Of a stretch of 64,000 bases of DNA, positions 9,018 through 17,857 are shown one piece after another. Under the pieces are notes generated by a model, which ran no database searches, was not told the DNA's origin, and worked only from the letters and a program-made list of their open reading frames with translations. The DNA comes from Maridesulfovibrio bastinii DSM 16055. GTDB lineage: Bacteria; Desulfobacterota; Desulfovibrionia; Desulfovibrionales; Desulfovibrionaceae. The first letter of the stretch is position 1; each line of letters begins with the position of its first letter. The translations under genes were made by a program, and so were the position numbers. The stretch covers positions 63,049 through 127,048 of the forward strand of contig NZ_KE387016.1 of assembly GCF_000429985.1 (NCBI RefSeq), given 5' to 3'.

Positions 9018-10511
9018 ATGACACTTTCAACAGAATTCGTAACAAGTTCCCGGGTGCTGATTCCCCTTGCCATAACCATGGCGGCTCCATTTTTAATTTG
9101 GATTTTTAGGGCTAATGAAAACAGACGCGAGGCTGTTTCCATCTGGGCCGGAATCCTGACATTCATTTCTGTAGCTTCCATGATTCCGGCTGTTCTTGAG
9201 GGAACAATACGTAAATTTACCCTTTTTACTATCTTACCTGGTATTAATGTTTCTTTTGCGGCTGACGGGCTTTCCTTTGTTTTTGCTCTGGTTGCCTCAC
9301 TCCTGTGGATATTCGCGACCAGTTACAACATAGGATATATGCGCAGCCTGAATGAACACGCTCAGACCAGATATTACTTCTGCTTTGCCGTCGCGATATT
9401 CGGTGCTCTCGGCGTGGCTTTTTCCGCAAACATTTTTACCCTCTATCTTTTTTATGAGGTTATTTCAGTCTTTACCTATCCTCTTGTCGCCCACCATCAG
9501 GATGATGAAGGATTTGCCGGAGCCAGAAAATACATGGTTTACCTTATGGGTACATCCAAATTGTTTTTCCTGCCGGCTATGGTGCTGACTTATGTTATTG
9601 CCGGAACACTCGATTTCCATCTCGGTGACATCTCGACCGGTATTTTCCCGGCTGATGCCGACCCGACACTGGTTACAATAACTTATGTTTTATACATAGC
9701 AGGTCTGGCTAAAGCCGCTTTGATGCCGTTTCATAACTGGCTGCCTTCGGCGATGGTCGCACCGACACCTGTTTCCGCGCTGCTTCATGCTGTGGCAGTT
9801 GTTAAGGCCGGTGTTTTCTCCGTTTCCAGAGTCATTCTTTCCGGATTTGGTGTTGATCTTATGAACCACTTGAATCTGGGTATCCCCACAGCTTATCTGG
9901 CGGCTTTCACCATTGTGGCGGCATCGCTCATCGCTTTAACCAAAGATGATATCAAGGCAAGACTGGCATATTCTACAGTCAGTCAGCTTTCATACATAAT
10001 TATAGGTGTAGCGATGTTAACGCCTGAAGCTGTTCAGGGTGGACTGATGCATATTGCTCACCATGCGTTTTCTAAAATAACTCTGTTCTTTGCAGCCGGT
10101 GCAATTTTTGTTGCAACAGATCTCAGGAGTATCCGTAAAATGAACGGATTGGGACGCAAAATGCCATGGACATTCGGAGCTTTCGCCATAGCCAGTCTGT
10201 CTATGATTGGTGTGCCTCCGGTCTGCGGCTTTGCCACCAAATGGTATCTGGTTAAGGGAACATTGGCTATTGGACAGATTCCACTTTTGCTTGCTTTGCT
10301 GGCCAGTACGTTCCTTAATGCCGGCTATTTTGGTCCGGTTGTTTACAGGGCATTTTTTAAAGCTCCCGCAAAAGGTGTGGATATTGAAAGTTTTCATGAG
10401 GCCCCGGTCTGTATGGTTGTTCCTCTATTCACCACGGCCCTGATATCAGTTCTGCTTGGACTGTATCCGCAGACTTTCCTGAACTTTATTAACATCTTCG
10501 GTAAATTCTAG
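9018..10511 (+). CDS. Extra MrpD/NuoN-type antiporter-like subunit of the complex I cluster
   Basis: A 497-residue membrane protein of the proton-conducting transporter family (14 or so helices). It keeps the key charged residues of a working pump unit: Glu147 (LFYEVISVF), the helix-7 Lys232 (AKAALMPFHNWLP) and Lys263 (HAVAVVKAG). It most resembles monovalent cation/proton antiporter subunit D proteins rather than canonical NuoL. It lies where nuoL would be expected, right after nuoK, but a NuoL-like protein with the long C-terminal tail follows two genes later, so this is a fourth antiporter-like subunit. It could be an added pump module or replace part of NuoL. Confidence 0.88.
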   Translation: MTLSTEFVTSSRVLIPLAITMAAPFLIWIFRANENRREAVSIWAGILTFISVASMIPAVLEGTIRKFTLFTILPGINVSFAADGLSFVFALVASLLWIFATSYNIGYMRSLNEHAQTRYYFCFAVAIFGALGVAFSANIFTLYLFYEVISVFTYPLVAHHQDDEGFAGARKYMVYLMGTSKLFFLPAMVLTYVIAGTLDFHLGDISTGIFPADADPTLVTITYVLYIAGLAKAALMPFHNWLPSAMVAPTPVSALLHAVAVVKAGVFSVSRVILSGFGVDLMNHLNLGIPTAYLAAFTIVAASLIALTKDDIKARLAYSTVSQLSYIIIGVAMLTPEAVQGGLMHIAHHAFSKITLFFAAGAIFVATDLRSIRKMNGLGRKMPWTFGAFAIASLSMIGVPPVCGFATKWYLVKGTLAIGQIPLLLALLASTFLNAGYFGPVVYRAFFKAPAKGVDIESFHEAPVCMVVPLFTTALISVLLGLYPQTFLNFINIFGKF

Positions 10512-10522
10512 GAGCGTTGGTC

Positions 10523-10780
10523 ATGAGTAACGGACTTGGAGACTGGTTTGAAACCCAGAGGACAAAAAACCGGGGTGCCTGGAGATTGTGTTTTTTCATC
10601 TTTCTGGCTGTACTGGTTGCGATCAACTTTGTAGTTCATCCGCACCATGCGGAATATCATTATGATATTTATCCGGGATTCTGGGAGATATTTGCTTTAG
10701 GCTTCACTGTTGGAATGGTTTTTCTTATGAAAATTATAATACAACCTTTTATTGTCGGACCGGAGGAAGATGATGACTAG
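10523..10780 (+). CDS. Small membrane protein encoded inside the complex I cluster
   Basis: An 85-residue protein of unknown function. A Lys/Arg-rich N-terminus (about 1-20) precedes a hydrophobic helix (about 24-38), a His-rich loop with HPHHAEYHYD (about 40-49), a second helix (about 53-78) and an acidic end PEEDDD. ATG 10523 follows AGGAGCG with proper spacing; its 3' end overlaps the next gene by 8 bases, so it is translated with the pump subunits. By position it may be an accessory subunit that joins the MrpD-like and NuoL-like proteins (inference). I recognise no named family. Confidence 0.8.
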   Translation: MSNGLGDWFETQRTKNRGAWRLCFFIFLAVLVAINFVVHPHHAEYHYDIYPGFWEIFALGFTVGMVFLMKIIIQPFIVGPEEDDD

Positions 10781-12545
10781 CACCGGATTCCTGCATCCTG
10801 CCATAGCTTTTATAGCCTTAGCTCTGGCTCTGCCTTTTCTGAGAGGGAAATACTGGCGCTGGATGCTATTAATTCCTCCTATTCTGGCTATTTTTTCTGT
10901 ACTTACGGTAACACTCGGAAACTATGGAATGATACCCTACCTTGGCAATGTCATGTTGCCCGGAAGAGTAGATAAACTGTCACTGGTTTTTGCAAATGTC
11001 TTTGCAATTCAATCTCTTGTGGGAATGATTTATTCATTTCATGTAAAAGAGAAAGCACATCACGCTGCTGCGGCTCTATATGTTGCCGGATCATTTGGAT
11101 GTGTCTTTGCCGGTGACTATCTGACTTTGTTTGTTTTCTGGGAACTGATGGCCGTGGCTTCAACATTCCTGATCTGGCTGCATCGGACTAAAACTTCCAC
11201 GGAAGCCGGATTCAGATATTTTATGTTCCATACCCTTGGCGGTTTGTTCCTCTTAGGTGGTCTGCTGCTCAGATATCATGAGCTTGGAACATTTGCTTTT
11301 GTGCCTGTAGATCCTAGCAATGCCCAGTATTATGACTGGTTCATACTTCTTGGATTCTGCGTTAACGCCGCTGTCGTTCCTCTGCACGCATGGTTACCAG
11401 ATGCTTACCCCGAAGCTACAATTCCGGGCGCGGTCTTTATGTGTGCCTTTACCACCAAGACGGCTGTTTATGTTCTGGCCAGAGGTTTTGCAGGCTTTTA
11501 TGTGCTTGCAGTGGTCGGTACAATCATGGCTGTCTACGGAGTGCTTTACGCTTCTATGGAAAACAACGCCCGCAGGATTCTATCCTACCACATTGTTTCA
11601 CAGGTCGGATATATGGTTGCGGGAATAGGAATCGGTACAGCAATGTGTATGAACGGAGCTGTTGCCCATGCTTATGCCCATATTCTTTATAAGGGCCTGC
11701 TTTTCATGGGTGTTGGAACCGTCATGTATGCAGCCGGAAGTGCGGAGCTTGATAAGCTCGGTGGACTGGTTGGCAAACTTCCGTTCGTAATGCTCCTATA
11801 TATGGTCGGCGCGGTCTCAATCTCCGGTATGCCGTTTTTCAACGGTTTTATCAGTAAGACGATGACTATTACCGGGGCTGCGGAATCACACCATACCCTG
11901 CTGGCCATAGGTCTTGAAATTGCAGCTGTAGGTACTTTCCTTTCAGTCGGCATCAAGCTTCCTTACTTTGCGTTCTGGAATAAGCCGGCCAGAAAAGACA
12001 TCAAACTGAAAACCATTCCTAAAAATATGTATATTGCCATGGGAATTTCAGCAGCGCTTTGTTTTGCTCAGGGTGTTTATCCCCAGATGCTCTATAAATT
12101 ACTGCCTTTCCCTGTTGAATATACACCATATACTCCATGGCACCTGTTGCAGGCCGCAATGCTTCTGGCTTTCACCGGACTCGGTTTCTGGCTGATGCGT
12201 AAAGTTATTGTACCTCATCATGGACGCAATCTTGATTTTGACAAGCTTTACCGCCTCATCGGTAATGGTTGTCTGTATCTGATCTGCCGTCCTATTGCCT
12301 GGGCTGATTCAATCTGGACAACCGTTTACAGGGTCATAGGTTTGAGAGCCCTTATGGATATTGCTGCCGGATCATCGTGGTTCGACCGCAAAGGAATTGA
12401 CACTGTTGTGGATGGAACTGCCTATACGGTGAAAAACATAGGCCGTGCCGGAGCCAGAGTCCAGACTGGACGGATTCAGGACTACCTTGCGTTGGCCGTG
12501 TTTCTTGCCCTGTGTATTTACGGACTGGTTGCATACCTTGGATAA
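10773..12545 (+). CDS. nuoL: NuoL-like antiporter-type subunit with lateral-helix tail
   Basis: A 590-residue membrane protein of the proton-conducting transporter family. Glu124 (FVFWELMAVAS) and Lys229 (TTKTAVY) match pump residues, but the helix-7 Lys is replaced by Asn198 (VNAAVVPLHAWLPDA). After the transporter core, about 130 residues hold an amphipathic segment with FDRKGIDTVVDG and RVQTGRIQDY, the closing pattern of the NuoL lateral helix and last membrane helix, so it probably fills the NuoL place. It resembles cation antiporter subunit D more than classical NuoL in its core. ATG 10773 has GGAGGA five bases upstream; ATG 10770 is possible. Confidence 0.82.
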   Translation: MTSTGFLHPAIAFIALALALPFLRGKYWRWMLLIPPILAIFSVLTVTLGNYGMIPYLGNVMLPGRVDKLSLVFANVFAIQSLVGMIYSFHVKEKAHHAAAALYVAGSFGCVFAGDYLTLFVFWELMAVASTFLIWLHRTKTSTEAGFRYFMFHTLGGLFLLGGLLLRYHELGTFAFVPVDPSNAQYYDWFILLGFCVNAAVVPLHAWLPDAYPEATIPGAVFMCAFTTKTAVYVLARGFAGFYVLAVVGTIMAVYGVLYASMENNARRILSYHIVSQVGYMVAGIGIGTAMCMNGAVAHAYAHILYKGLLFMGVGTVMYAAGSAELDKLGGLVGKLPFVMLLYMVGAVSISGMPFFNGFISKTMTITGAAESHHTLLAIGLEIAAVGTFLSVGIKLPYFAFWNKPARKDIKLKTIPKNMYIAMGISAALCFAQGVYPQMLYKLLPFPVEYTPYTPWHLLQAAMLLAFTGLGFWLMRKVIVPHHGRNLDFDKLYRLIGNGCLYLICRPIAWADSIWTTVYRVIGLRALMDIAAGSSWFDRKGIDTVVDGTAYTVKNIGRAGARVQTGRIQDYLALAVFLALCIYGLVAYLG

Positions 12546-12560
12546 ACTGGAGAAATCTCA

Positions 12561-14099
12561 ATGCAAGAAGTATCTTATCCGGTTCTGACGAGCCTTATCT
12601 TTTTTCCGTTGATTGCGGCGATCGGACTGGCTTTCATTCGGAATGTGACTGCGGTTAGAGTTTATACACTGGCTGTTTCACTTGTTGAGCTTGTGATTTT
12701 CATTCCGACTATATTCGCTTTTAGACTGGGAACAGCAGATTTTCAATTTGTTGAACGTCTGCAATGGGTGCCTAAATGGGGCCTTGAGTACTATCTCGGT
12801 ATGGACGGCATAAGTTTTCTTATGGTTGTGCTGACTGTTGTTGTACTGCCTCTTTGCGTGCTCTGCTCATGGACTTATATCAAAAGCAGAGAAAAGGAAT
12901 TTCACTTCTGCCTGCTGTTTATGACCTCAGCCTGTGTCGGCGTTTTTACTTCCCTGGATCTAGTTCTGTTCTATGTTTTCTGGGAAGCAATGCTGGTTCC
13001 AATGTATCTGCTGATTGCTGTATGGGGCGGACCAGAAAAACGTTACGCTTCACTGAAGTTCTTTTTATATACCCTTGCTGGAAGTGCTTTGCTTCTGGTT
13101 GCCATCGTTGCCTTCAGGATCGCAGGCGGAACTTTTGCCATCCCGGAACTGATGGAAAAAACTTTTTCCTTCAATTTTCAATTCTGGGCTTTTCTGGCTC
13201 TTGCTCTGGCTTTTGCCATCAAGGTTCCTATGTTTCCGTTTCATACATGGCTCCCGGCAGCACATGTTCAGGCTCCTACAGCCGGGTCAGTCATTCTGGC
13301 CTCTGTGCTGCTTAAAATGGGAACCTACGGTTTTCTGCGCTTCAACCTTCCTCTGACTCCTGCTGCCAGCCATTATTTTGCGCCCATGATGATTGCTGTT
13401 TCAATAGCTTCCATCATTTATGGCGGTGTGGTTGCGCTGGGTCAAAGTGATATTAAAAAAGTTATTGCCTATTCTTCAGTCGGTCATATGGGATTCGTGA
13501 CTCTTGGAATATTCCTCTTTAATCTTCGCGGATTTGAAGGAGCTTTATTCCAGATGCTTAATCACGGAATTACCACCGGTGGTCTGTTCATGTTGATTGG
13601 TGCTATTTATGAGCGCAGTCATAGTCGTGAAATGGGCGATAACCTGGGGCTTGGTAAATATATGCCGGCCTTTATGGGATTCTGGGGACTTTTTGCTCTG
13701 TCATCGTTCGGATTCCCGGGAACAAACAGTTTTGTCGGTGAATTACTGGTCTTTGTCGGTGCATTTGAAAAGAATCCCTGGATTGGAGCATGGATGGTTC
13801 CCGGCGCAATGGTAGCTGCGGCTTACATGCTTCGAGTTTCACTCAAGCTGGCATGGGGCAAACCTTCTACATGGAAAAAGCCATGGGGAGATCTTAATTA
13901 CAGAGAATGGATTTACCTTGCTGTTCCTGCAGTTTTTGTACTTTACATCGGGCTTGCACCCGGATTCCTCTTCAAGGTTGTTGATTCTTCACTCACAAAC
14001 CTTGAAAAGCATGTTCAGAGTAAGGCTCAAATTGTGAAAGCAGAGGGGCAGAAGCCTCTTGAAACTGCATGGAATTCCATCAGGAATATCGTCAAATAA
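12561..14099 (+). CDS. nuoM: NADH-quinone oxidoreductase subunit M (NuoM)
   Basis: Antiporter-like proton-pumping subunit, 512 residues, about 14 helices. Signature features of NuoM are clear: YYLGMDGISFLMVVLT near the N-terminus, YVFWEAMLVPMYLLI with the helix-5 Glu, AFAIKVPMFPFHTWLPAAH with the helix-7 Lys, and near the C-terminal half FPGTNSFVGELLVF with the helix-12 Glu. CTGGAG lies upstream of the ATG. A short hydrophilic C-terminal extension is Lys-rich. It lies 15 bases after the NuoL-like gene. Confidence 0.96.
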   Translation: MQEVSYPVLTSLIFFPLIAAIGLAFIRNVTAVRVYTLAVSLVELVIFIPTIFAFRLGTADFQFVERLQWVPKWGLEYYLGMDGISFLMVVLTVVVLPLCVLCSWTYIKSREKEFHFCLLFMTSACVGVFTSLDLVLFYVFWEAMLVPMYLLIAVWGGPEKRYASLKFFLYTLAGSALLLVAIVAFRIAGGTFAIPELMEKTFSFNFQFWAFLALALAFAIKVPMFPFHTWLPAAHVQAPTAGSVILASVLLKMGTYGFLRFNLPLTPAASHYFAPMMIAVSIASIIYGGVVALGQSDIKKVIAYSSVGHMGFVTLGIFLFNLRGFEGALFQMLNHGITTGGLFMLIGAIYERSHSREMGDNLGLGKYMPAFMGFWGLFALSSFGFPGTNSFVGELLVFVGAFEKNPWIGAWMVPGAMVAAAYMLRVSLKLAWGKPSTWKKPWGDLNYREWIYLAVPAVFVLYIGLAPGFLFKVVDSSLTNLEKHVQSKAQIVKAEGQKPLETAWNSIRNIVK

Positions 14100-14117
14100 A
14101 ACACTGGAGATACAGAC

Positions 14118-15542
14118 GTGACTTTCGATACTAGCCTGATTATTCCCGAATTGTTCCAACTGCTTATAATCGCGCTTCTTTTTATTCAAAGCGTGGGCAA
14201 AAGCTCTTGGGGACCAAAGGTTTCAGCATGGTTGCCATTTATGGCGGCTATCGGTGTTGTTCTGACTTTTACGTCTTTAAACAGCGAAGGGCTGATTTTC
14301 TGGAAAGCTTACAAGGTTGACGCTTTGTCACAGTTTTTCAAACTGGCAATTTCAGCAGGCTTTCTGGTTACAGTAATTAATGCTGTCAGACAGCCTACTT
14401 TAAGGAAAGACAAGACAACAGATTATTTCCTGTTTCTGGCCTTAAGTGCCTGGGGACTCATGCTGCTGTCATCTGCTGTAGAGCTTCTGACAATTTATCT
14501 TGCTTTGGAGCTTTCTTCTTACAGCCTGTATACCGTTATCGCCTTGAGAGGTGAGAGCAGACAGGCAGCTGAAGCAGGTATAAAGTATATTCTGTTCGGT
14601 GCTGTTGCCACAGCTTTAGCTTTATACGGATTTTCCTACATTCTGGCCGGAGTTCACACTACTTATCTGAGTGAGCTGATTAAGGCTGACTGGACATTCT
14701 CCGCTTCGCCGATGGCTGTAACAGGTATGGGACTCTTTCTTGCCGGAATGTTTTATAAACTTGCTTTGTTCCCATTTCATTTCTGGTGTCCTGATGTTTA
14801 TCAGGGAGCAAGTAATGAAACTGCGGCTTTTGTGGCAACTCTTCCCAAACTTGGATCAGTTGTCATACTTGTGCGGCTGGCAGCCATGTTCAAACCCGGA
14901 TATGATATAACAACCGTTATAGCTGTTCTCGGCGCACTTTCCATGACATTTGGTAACCTCGCAGCTTTGGCCCAGCGGGACGTTAAGCGTATCCTCGGAT
15001 ACTCCTCTGTTGCCCATGCCGGATATATTATGATTGGACTGGTTTCAGGCACCCCGGAAGGGCTTGCAGCATCCAGTTTTTATGCTCTGGCTTATGTGGC
15101 CATGAACCTCACCTGTTTCTGGGTGGTAAGCAGAGTTGCCAGTGATGGACGTAACCTTGATCTCGATGATTTAAATGGTCTGTACCGCCGTGCTCCGGCT
15201 CTGGCTTTTGCTCTGGCTGTCGGGGCGTTTGCTCTTGTCGGCCTTCCGCCTATGGCCGGATTTATGGGAAAACTCTTTCTTTTCTCGGCCGGATGGAATC
15301 ATGGCTACAACTGGCTTGTTATCATTGCCGGTATCAATACAGCCATTTCAATTTATTACTATCTTGGTCTGGTTCGCCATGCTTATACCAAAGATGAAGC
15401 AGAGGATTTACCTCTGCCGGATACGACCGCTTTCAGTCTTGTCGGAGCCGGAGTTTTATCAATAGTTGTTCTTGCTCTTGGTATTCTTCCTGCTCAGACT
15501 TTTGACTTTGTTGTCGCAGCCGGAAGTTCAATTATACATTGA
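14118..15542 (+). CDS. nuoN: NADH-quinone oxidoreductase subunit N (NuoN)
   Basis: Antiporter-like subunit of 474 residues, last gene of the cluster. It has LALELSSYSLY (helix-5 Glu), MFYKLALFPFHFWCPDVYQG (helix-7 Lys) and LPPMAGFMGKLFLF (helix-12 Lys), all typical of NuoN. Translation begins at GTG 14118, with CTGGAG about 10 bases upstream; the following residues match the usual NuoN start. A double hairpin and terminator follow, so the cluster ends without nuoE, nuoF or nuoG. Confidence 0.95.
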   Translation: MTFDTSLIIPELFQLLIIALLFIQSVGKSSWGPKVSAWLPFMAAIGVVLTFTSLNSEGLIFWKAYKVDALSQFFKLAISAGFLVTVINAVRQPTLRKDKTTDYFLFLALSAWGLMLLSSAVELLTIYLALELSSYSLYTVIALRGESRQAAEAGIKYILFGAVATALALYGFSYILAGVHTTYLSELIKADWTFSASPMAVTGMGLFLAGMFYKLALFPFHFWCPDVYQGASNETAAFVATLPKLGSVVILVRLAAMFKPGYDITTVIAVLGALSMTFGNLAALAQRDVKRILGYSSVAHAGYIMIGLVSGTPEGLAASSFYALAYVAMNLTCFWVVSRVASDGRNLDLDDLNGLYRRAPALAFALAVGAFALVGLPPMAGFMGKLFLFSAGWNHGYNWLVIIAGINTAISIYYYLGLVRHAYTKDEAEDLPLPDTTAFSLVGAGVLSIVVLALGILPAQTFDFVVAAGSSIIH

Positions 15543-15893
15543 TTGTAATTTGTAGAGACAACCTCATAAAAGCCCACAGAAGTCTGTTGTATCTCTAAGA
15601 TACAGTAAACTTCACTCCTGCCGAAGCAGAACCGCCTTCCGTGCTTCGGTAACCAAAAGACCGGGATTCAGCTGTTTAACAGAGCTGATCCCGGTCTTTT
15701 AGTTTGTCGTTATATCCAATGACTAAAATGAAACTGTTTATAATATCTATTCAGGTTTACGTTTGAATAAATATGGTTTGCCTGGGAATCTTTTATTTAC
15801 TTATTTGAGTACAATCTCACTGGTCAGTTTAGGAATTAGTACAAATAATAGTAATAGTTCAGGTTGAGTAGAGCCATTCTGATTAATCAAAGA
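15543..15893. other. Intergenic region with stacked hairpins between convergent genes
   Basis: No protein gene is seen. The region holds an imperfect hairpin (about 15553-15596), a perfect 8-bp stem with a 13-base loop (15621-15628 with 15642-15649) and the strong terminator at 15655-15700. The remaining 190 bases up to the minus-strand protease gene are AT-rich and show nothing I can name. Confidence 0.6.
15655..15700 (+). terminator. Bidirectional rho-independent terminator after nuoN
   Basis: An 18-bp stem with a one-base bulge (15655-15673 with 15683-15700) has AAAA on one side and TTTT on the other, so it can stop transcripts from both strands. It ends the complex I operon and may also serve the protease gene on the minus strand, although that gene ends 190 bases away. 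Confidence 0.85.
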
Positions 15894-17234
15894 TTAATTC
15901 TTGATTTTAATGTTTAGAGCATTCAGTGCTGTTGAAATGGGGATGAAGAAATTCATTCCAATGGATGCTCCTGTATTCATAATACCTTTGCAGGATATTC
16001 CTATTACATTTCCATAAACATCTACCAGCGGTCCTCCACTGTTACCCGGTTGTATATCAACATCAGCCTGAATAAAATTTTCTTTACTTCTTATCTCATA
16101 CCGCAGGGCACTGACAATTCCACTTGTGATAGATTTTTCATAATTGAGTGAAAGTGGTGTTCCTATGGCGTATACCCGTGAAGATGGTTTTGGAATGGAT
16201 AAGTTTAGGGGGAGTGCTGCGGCACTGCTTAGAGGAACTTTGATTAAAGCCACATCACGAATTATATCTGATTTTAAAACCTTTCCCATCAGTTCAAATT
16301 TGCCCTCAATGCGGACTGGTACTTCTTTGGATTCTCCCACCACATGGGCATTGGTGAGGATGTACCCATTATCAGAGATCAGGAATCCGGAACCGTGTCC
16401 TCCACCATTTCTGACTGTTACCACGGCATTAGTAATTCTACTGGGGTCTTGATCTAAATTAGTGCTGAACAATTTTTGAGGTTTTATTAAAACGACATCC
16501 CCGATTGGTTTGAATTCTGTATAATTTAGATTGGTTTTTAAGAGCAGGTCGTGAAATTTTGGAGTTGCGGCTAAATTTTCAGCGGCATTATTAAAAGAAT
16601 TCATTAATAACATTGCGTTTCCGTCATAAATACCATGAACAATTTTATTATATCCGGTTGTTGAAATTTTTAGCACGGAACTTTTTGTGATATTGGAGTA
16701 AACAGTCCATTCAACCTCAATATACATTTCTCCGCTTACTCTGTTCAAATGGTGTCCATCCCAGAGACTGTCTTCCTGACATATATTTGTTGTCAGTTTT
16801 TTTATTCTGGCAGCGACTCTATATTTAGCCTTGGCAAATTCTTTTTCTCTATCAAAAATAACGGATGGATTTCCAACTACATTGTATCCCTGATTGTTCA
16901 TGACATCATAAAAGAAGTCTGCAAAATCATCATCTCTGCCACCAATAAGACGCTTACCCTCACCCCACTTCAGAGGTAATCCGTTTGGAAAATTGCAAAA
17001 GTTACCATCTTCTGAAAATCCAGCCGGTAACGCGCCGATAGATTCCCCTCGCTTGAGCGTTATTATAGCTTTTTCAAATGCTATAGGCTCAAACTGGCTT
17101 GCGGTTGTATTCTGTATTGCTGGAAGATTAGAATGGTCAGGTATTGGAACAGGTTTAACTCCGGGATTACAAGCAGTGCAAATCAGAATTAATAAAATAG
17201 ACTCAAATAATATAAATGTACTGTTTTTTATCAT
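15894..17234 (-). CDS. Lipoprotein trypsin-like serine protease without PDZ domain
   Basis: A 446-residue exported protease. The first 22 residues form a signal peptide ending in a lipobox-like CTAC, so it is probably membrane-anchored outside the cytoplasm; the -3 residue is unusual. Residues about 50-240 form a domain I do not recognise, with some similarity in style to outer-membrane lipoproteins. The C-terminal 200 residues are a DegP/trypsin-type protease with the full triad: His in LTNAHVVG, Asp in IRDVALIKV and Ser in QPGNSGGPLV. There is no PDZ domain, unlike DegP or DegS. It stands alone on the minus strand. Confidence 0.87.
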   Translation of the reverse strand: MIKNSTFILFESILLILICTACNPGVKPVPIPDHSNLPAIQNTTASQFEPIAFEKAIITLKRGESIGALPAGFSEDGNFCNFPNGLPLKWGEGKRLIGGRDDDFADFFYDVMNNQGYNVVGNPSVIFDREKEFAKAKYRVAARIKKLTTNICQEDSLWDGHHLNRVSGEMYIEVEWTVYSNITKSSVLKISTTGYNKIVHGIYDGNAMLLMNSFNNAAENLAATPKFHDLLLKTNLNYTEFKPIGDVVLIKPQKLFSTNLDQDPSRITNAVVTVRNGGGHGSGFLISDNGYILTNAHVVGESKEVPVRIEGKFELMGKVLKSDIIRDVALIKVPLSSAAALPLNLSIPKPSSRVYAIGTPLSLNYEKSITSGIVSALRYEIRSKENFIQADVDIQPGNSGGPLVDVYGNVIGISCKGIMNTGASIGMNFFIPISTALNALNIKIKN

Positions 17235-17857
17235 GATCTTAGCTCTAACTTTGATTTATTATGAATTTGAATTACTGAATAAATTGATTCATTAAATTTA
17301 ATTAGTTTAATAATCAATATGTAATGACTTAAATAACGCAATATTAATTATAATTTCCCGTATCTGAAATATATAATTGCATAAAATAAATAGTCTTTTA
17401 TATTTACTAATATATATTAATTCGTAGTTTGTTAGAGTAGATTAGAGTTTACATAAAATTAGGTAAGTATCTCAGGTATGCTTAAAATTATATTACATTC
17501 ATAATGTGTGTCTTACTTCCATTAAATCTTAATTAAGTCTTTACTGCTTAAATTGTATTATTGGGTTCAATGTTTTTAATGTCCGTTAGACAGTTCTATA
17601 ATATTGCTGCTTTGTTTTTTGAGTTTTTCTGCGCCTCTATAGGCGTTCATCAATTCTTGGGTGAAAAGATTAAATATTATTCATATAAGTAGTTTTGATT
17701 GTCCCCGGTGTACTCTTTTTTTGAAGGTAATTTCAGATAACATATTGTAATAATATTAAATTCAATATTAATTCTATAAATTGACAATGAGAACGAATGT
17801 CAATATCAAGATAGAAGTTTTTCATTTTACAAATTTTATTGAAGAGAGGGGTATTCG
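17235..17857. other. AT-rich divergent intergenic region
   Basis: About 620 bases between the divergent protease and MoxR genes. No coding sequence, tRNA or repeat array was seen. A small stem CGCCT/AGGCG lies at 17632-17645. Near its right end is a promoter with an overlapping inverted repeat, listed separately. The length and low G+C are notable for a genome with mostly short gaps. Confidence 0.6.
17781..17809 (+). promoter_or_regulatory. Promoter with overlapping Fur-like inverted repeat before the MoxR operon
   Basis: A perfect -35 TTGACA (17781-17786), a 17-base spacer and a -10 TATCAA (17804-17809; 4 of 6) lie 48 bases upstream of the MoxR start. The -35 is one arm of an inverted repeat TTGACA/TGTCAA (17781-17786 and 17798-17803). 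The 19 bases 17783-17801 match the Fur-box consensus at 13 of 19 positions by my count, so an iron or other repressor could act here. Confidence 0.5.
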
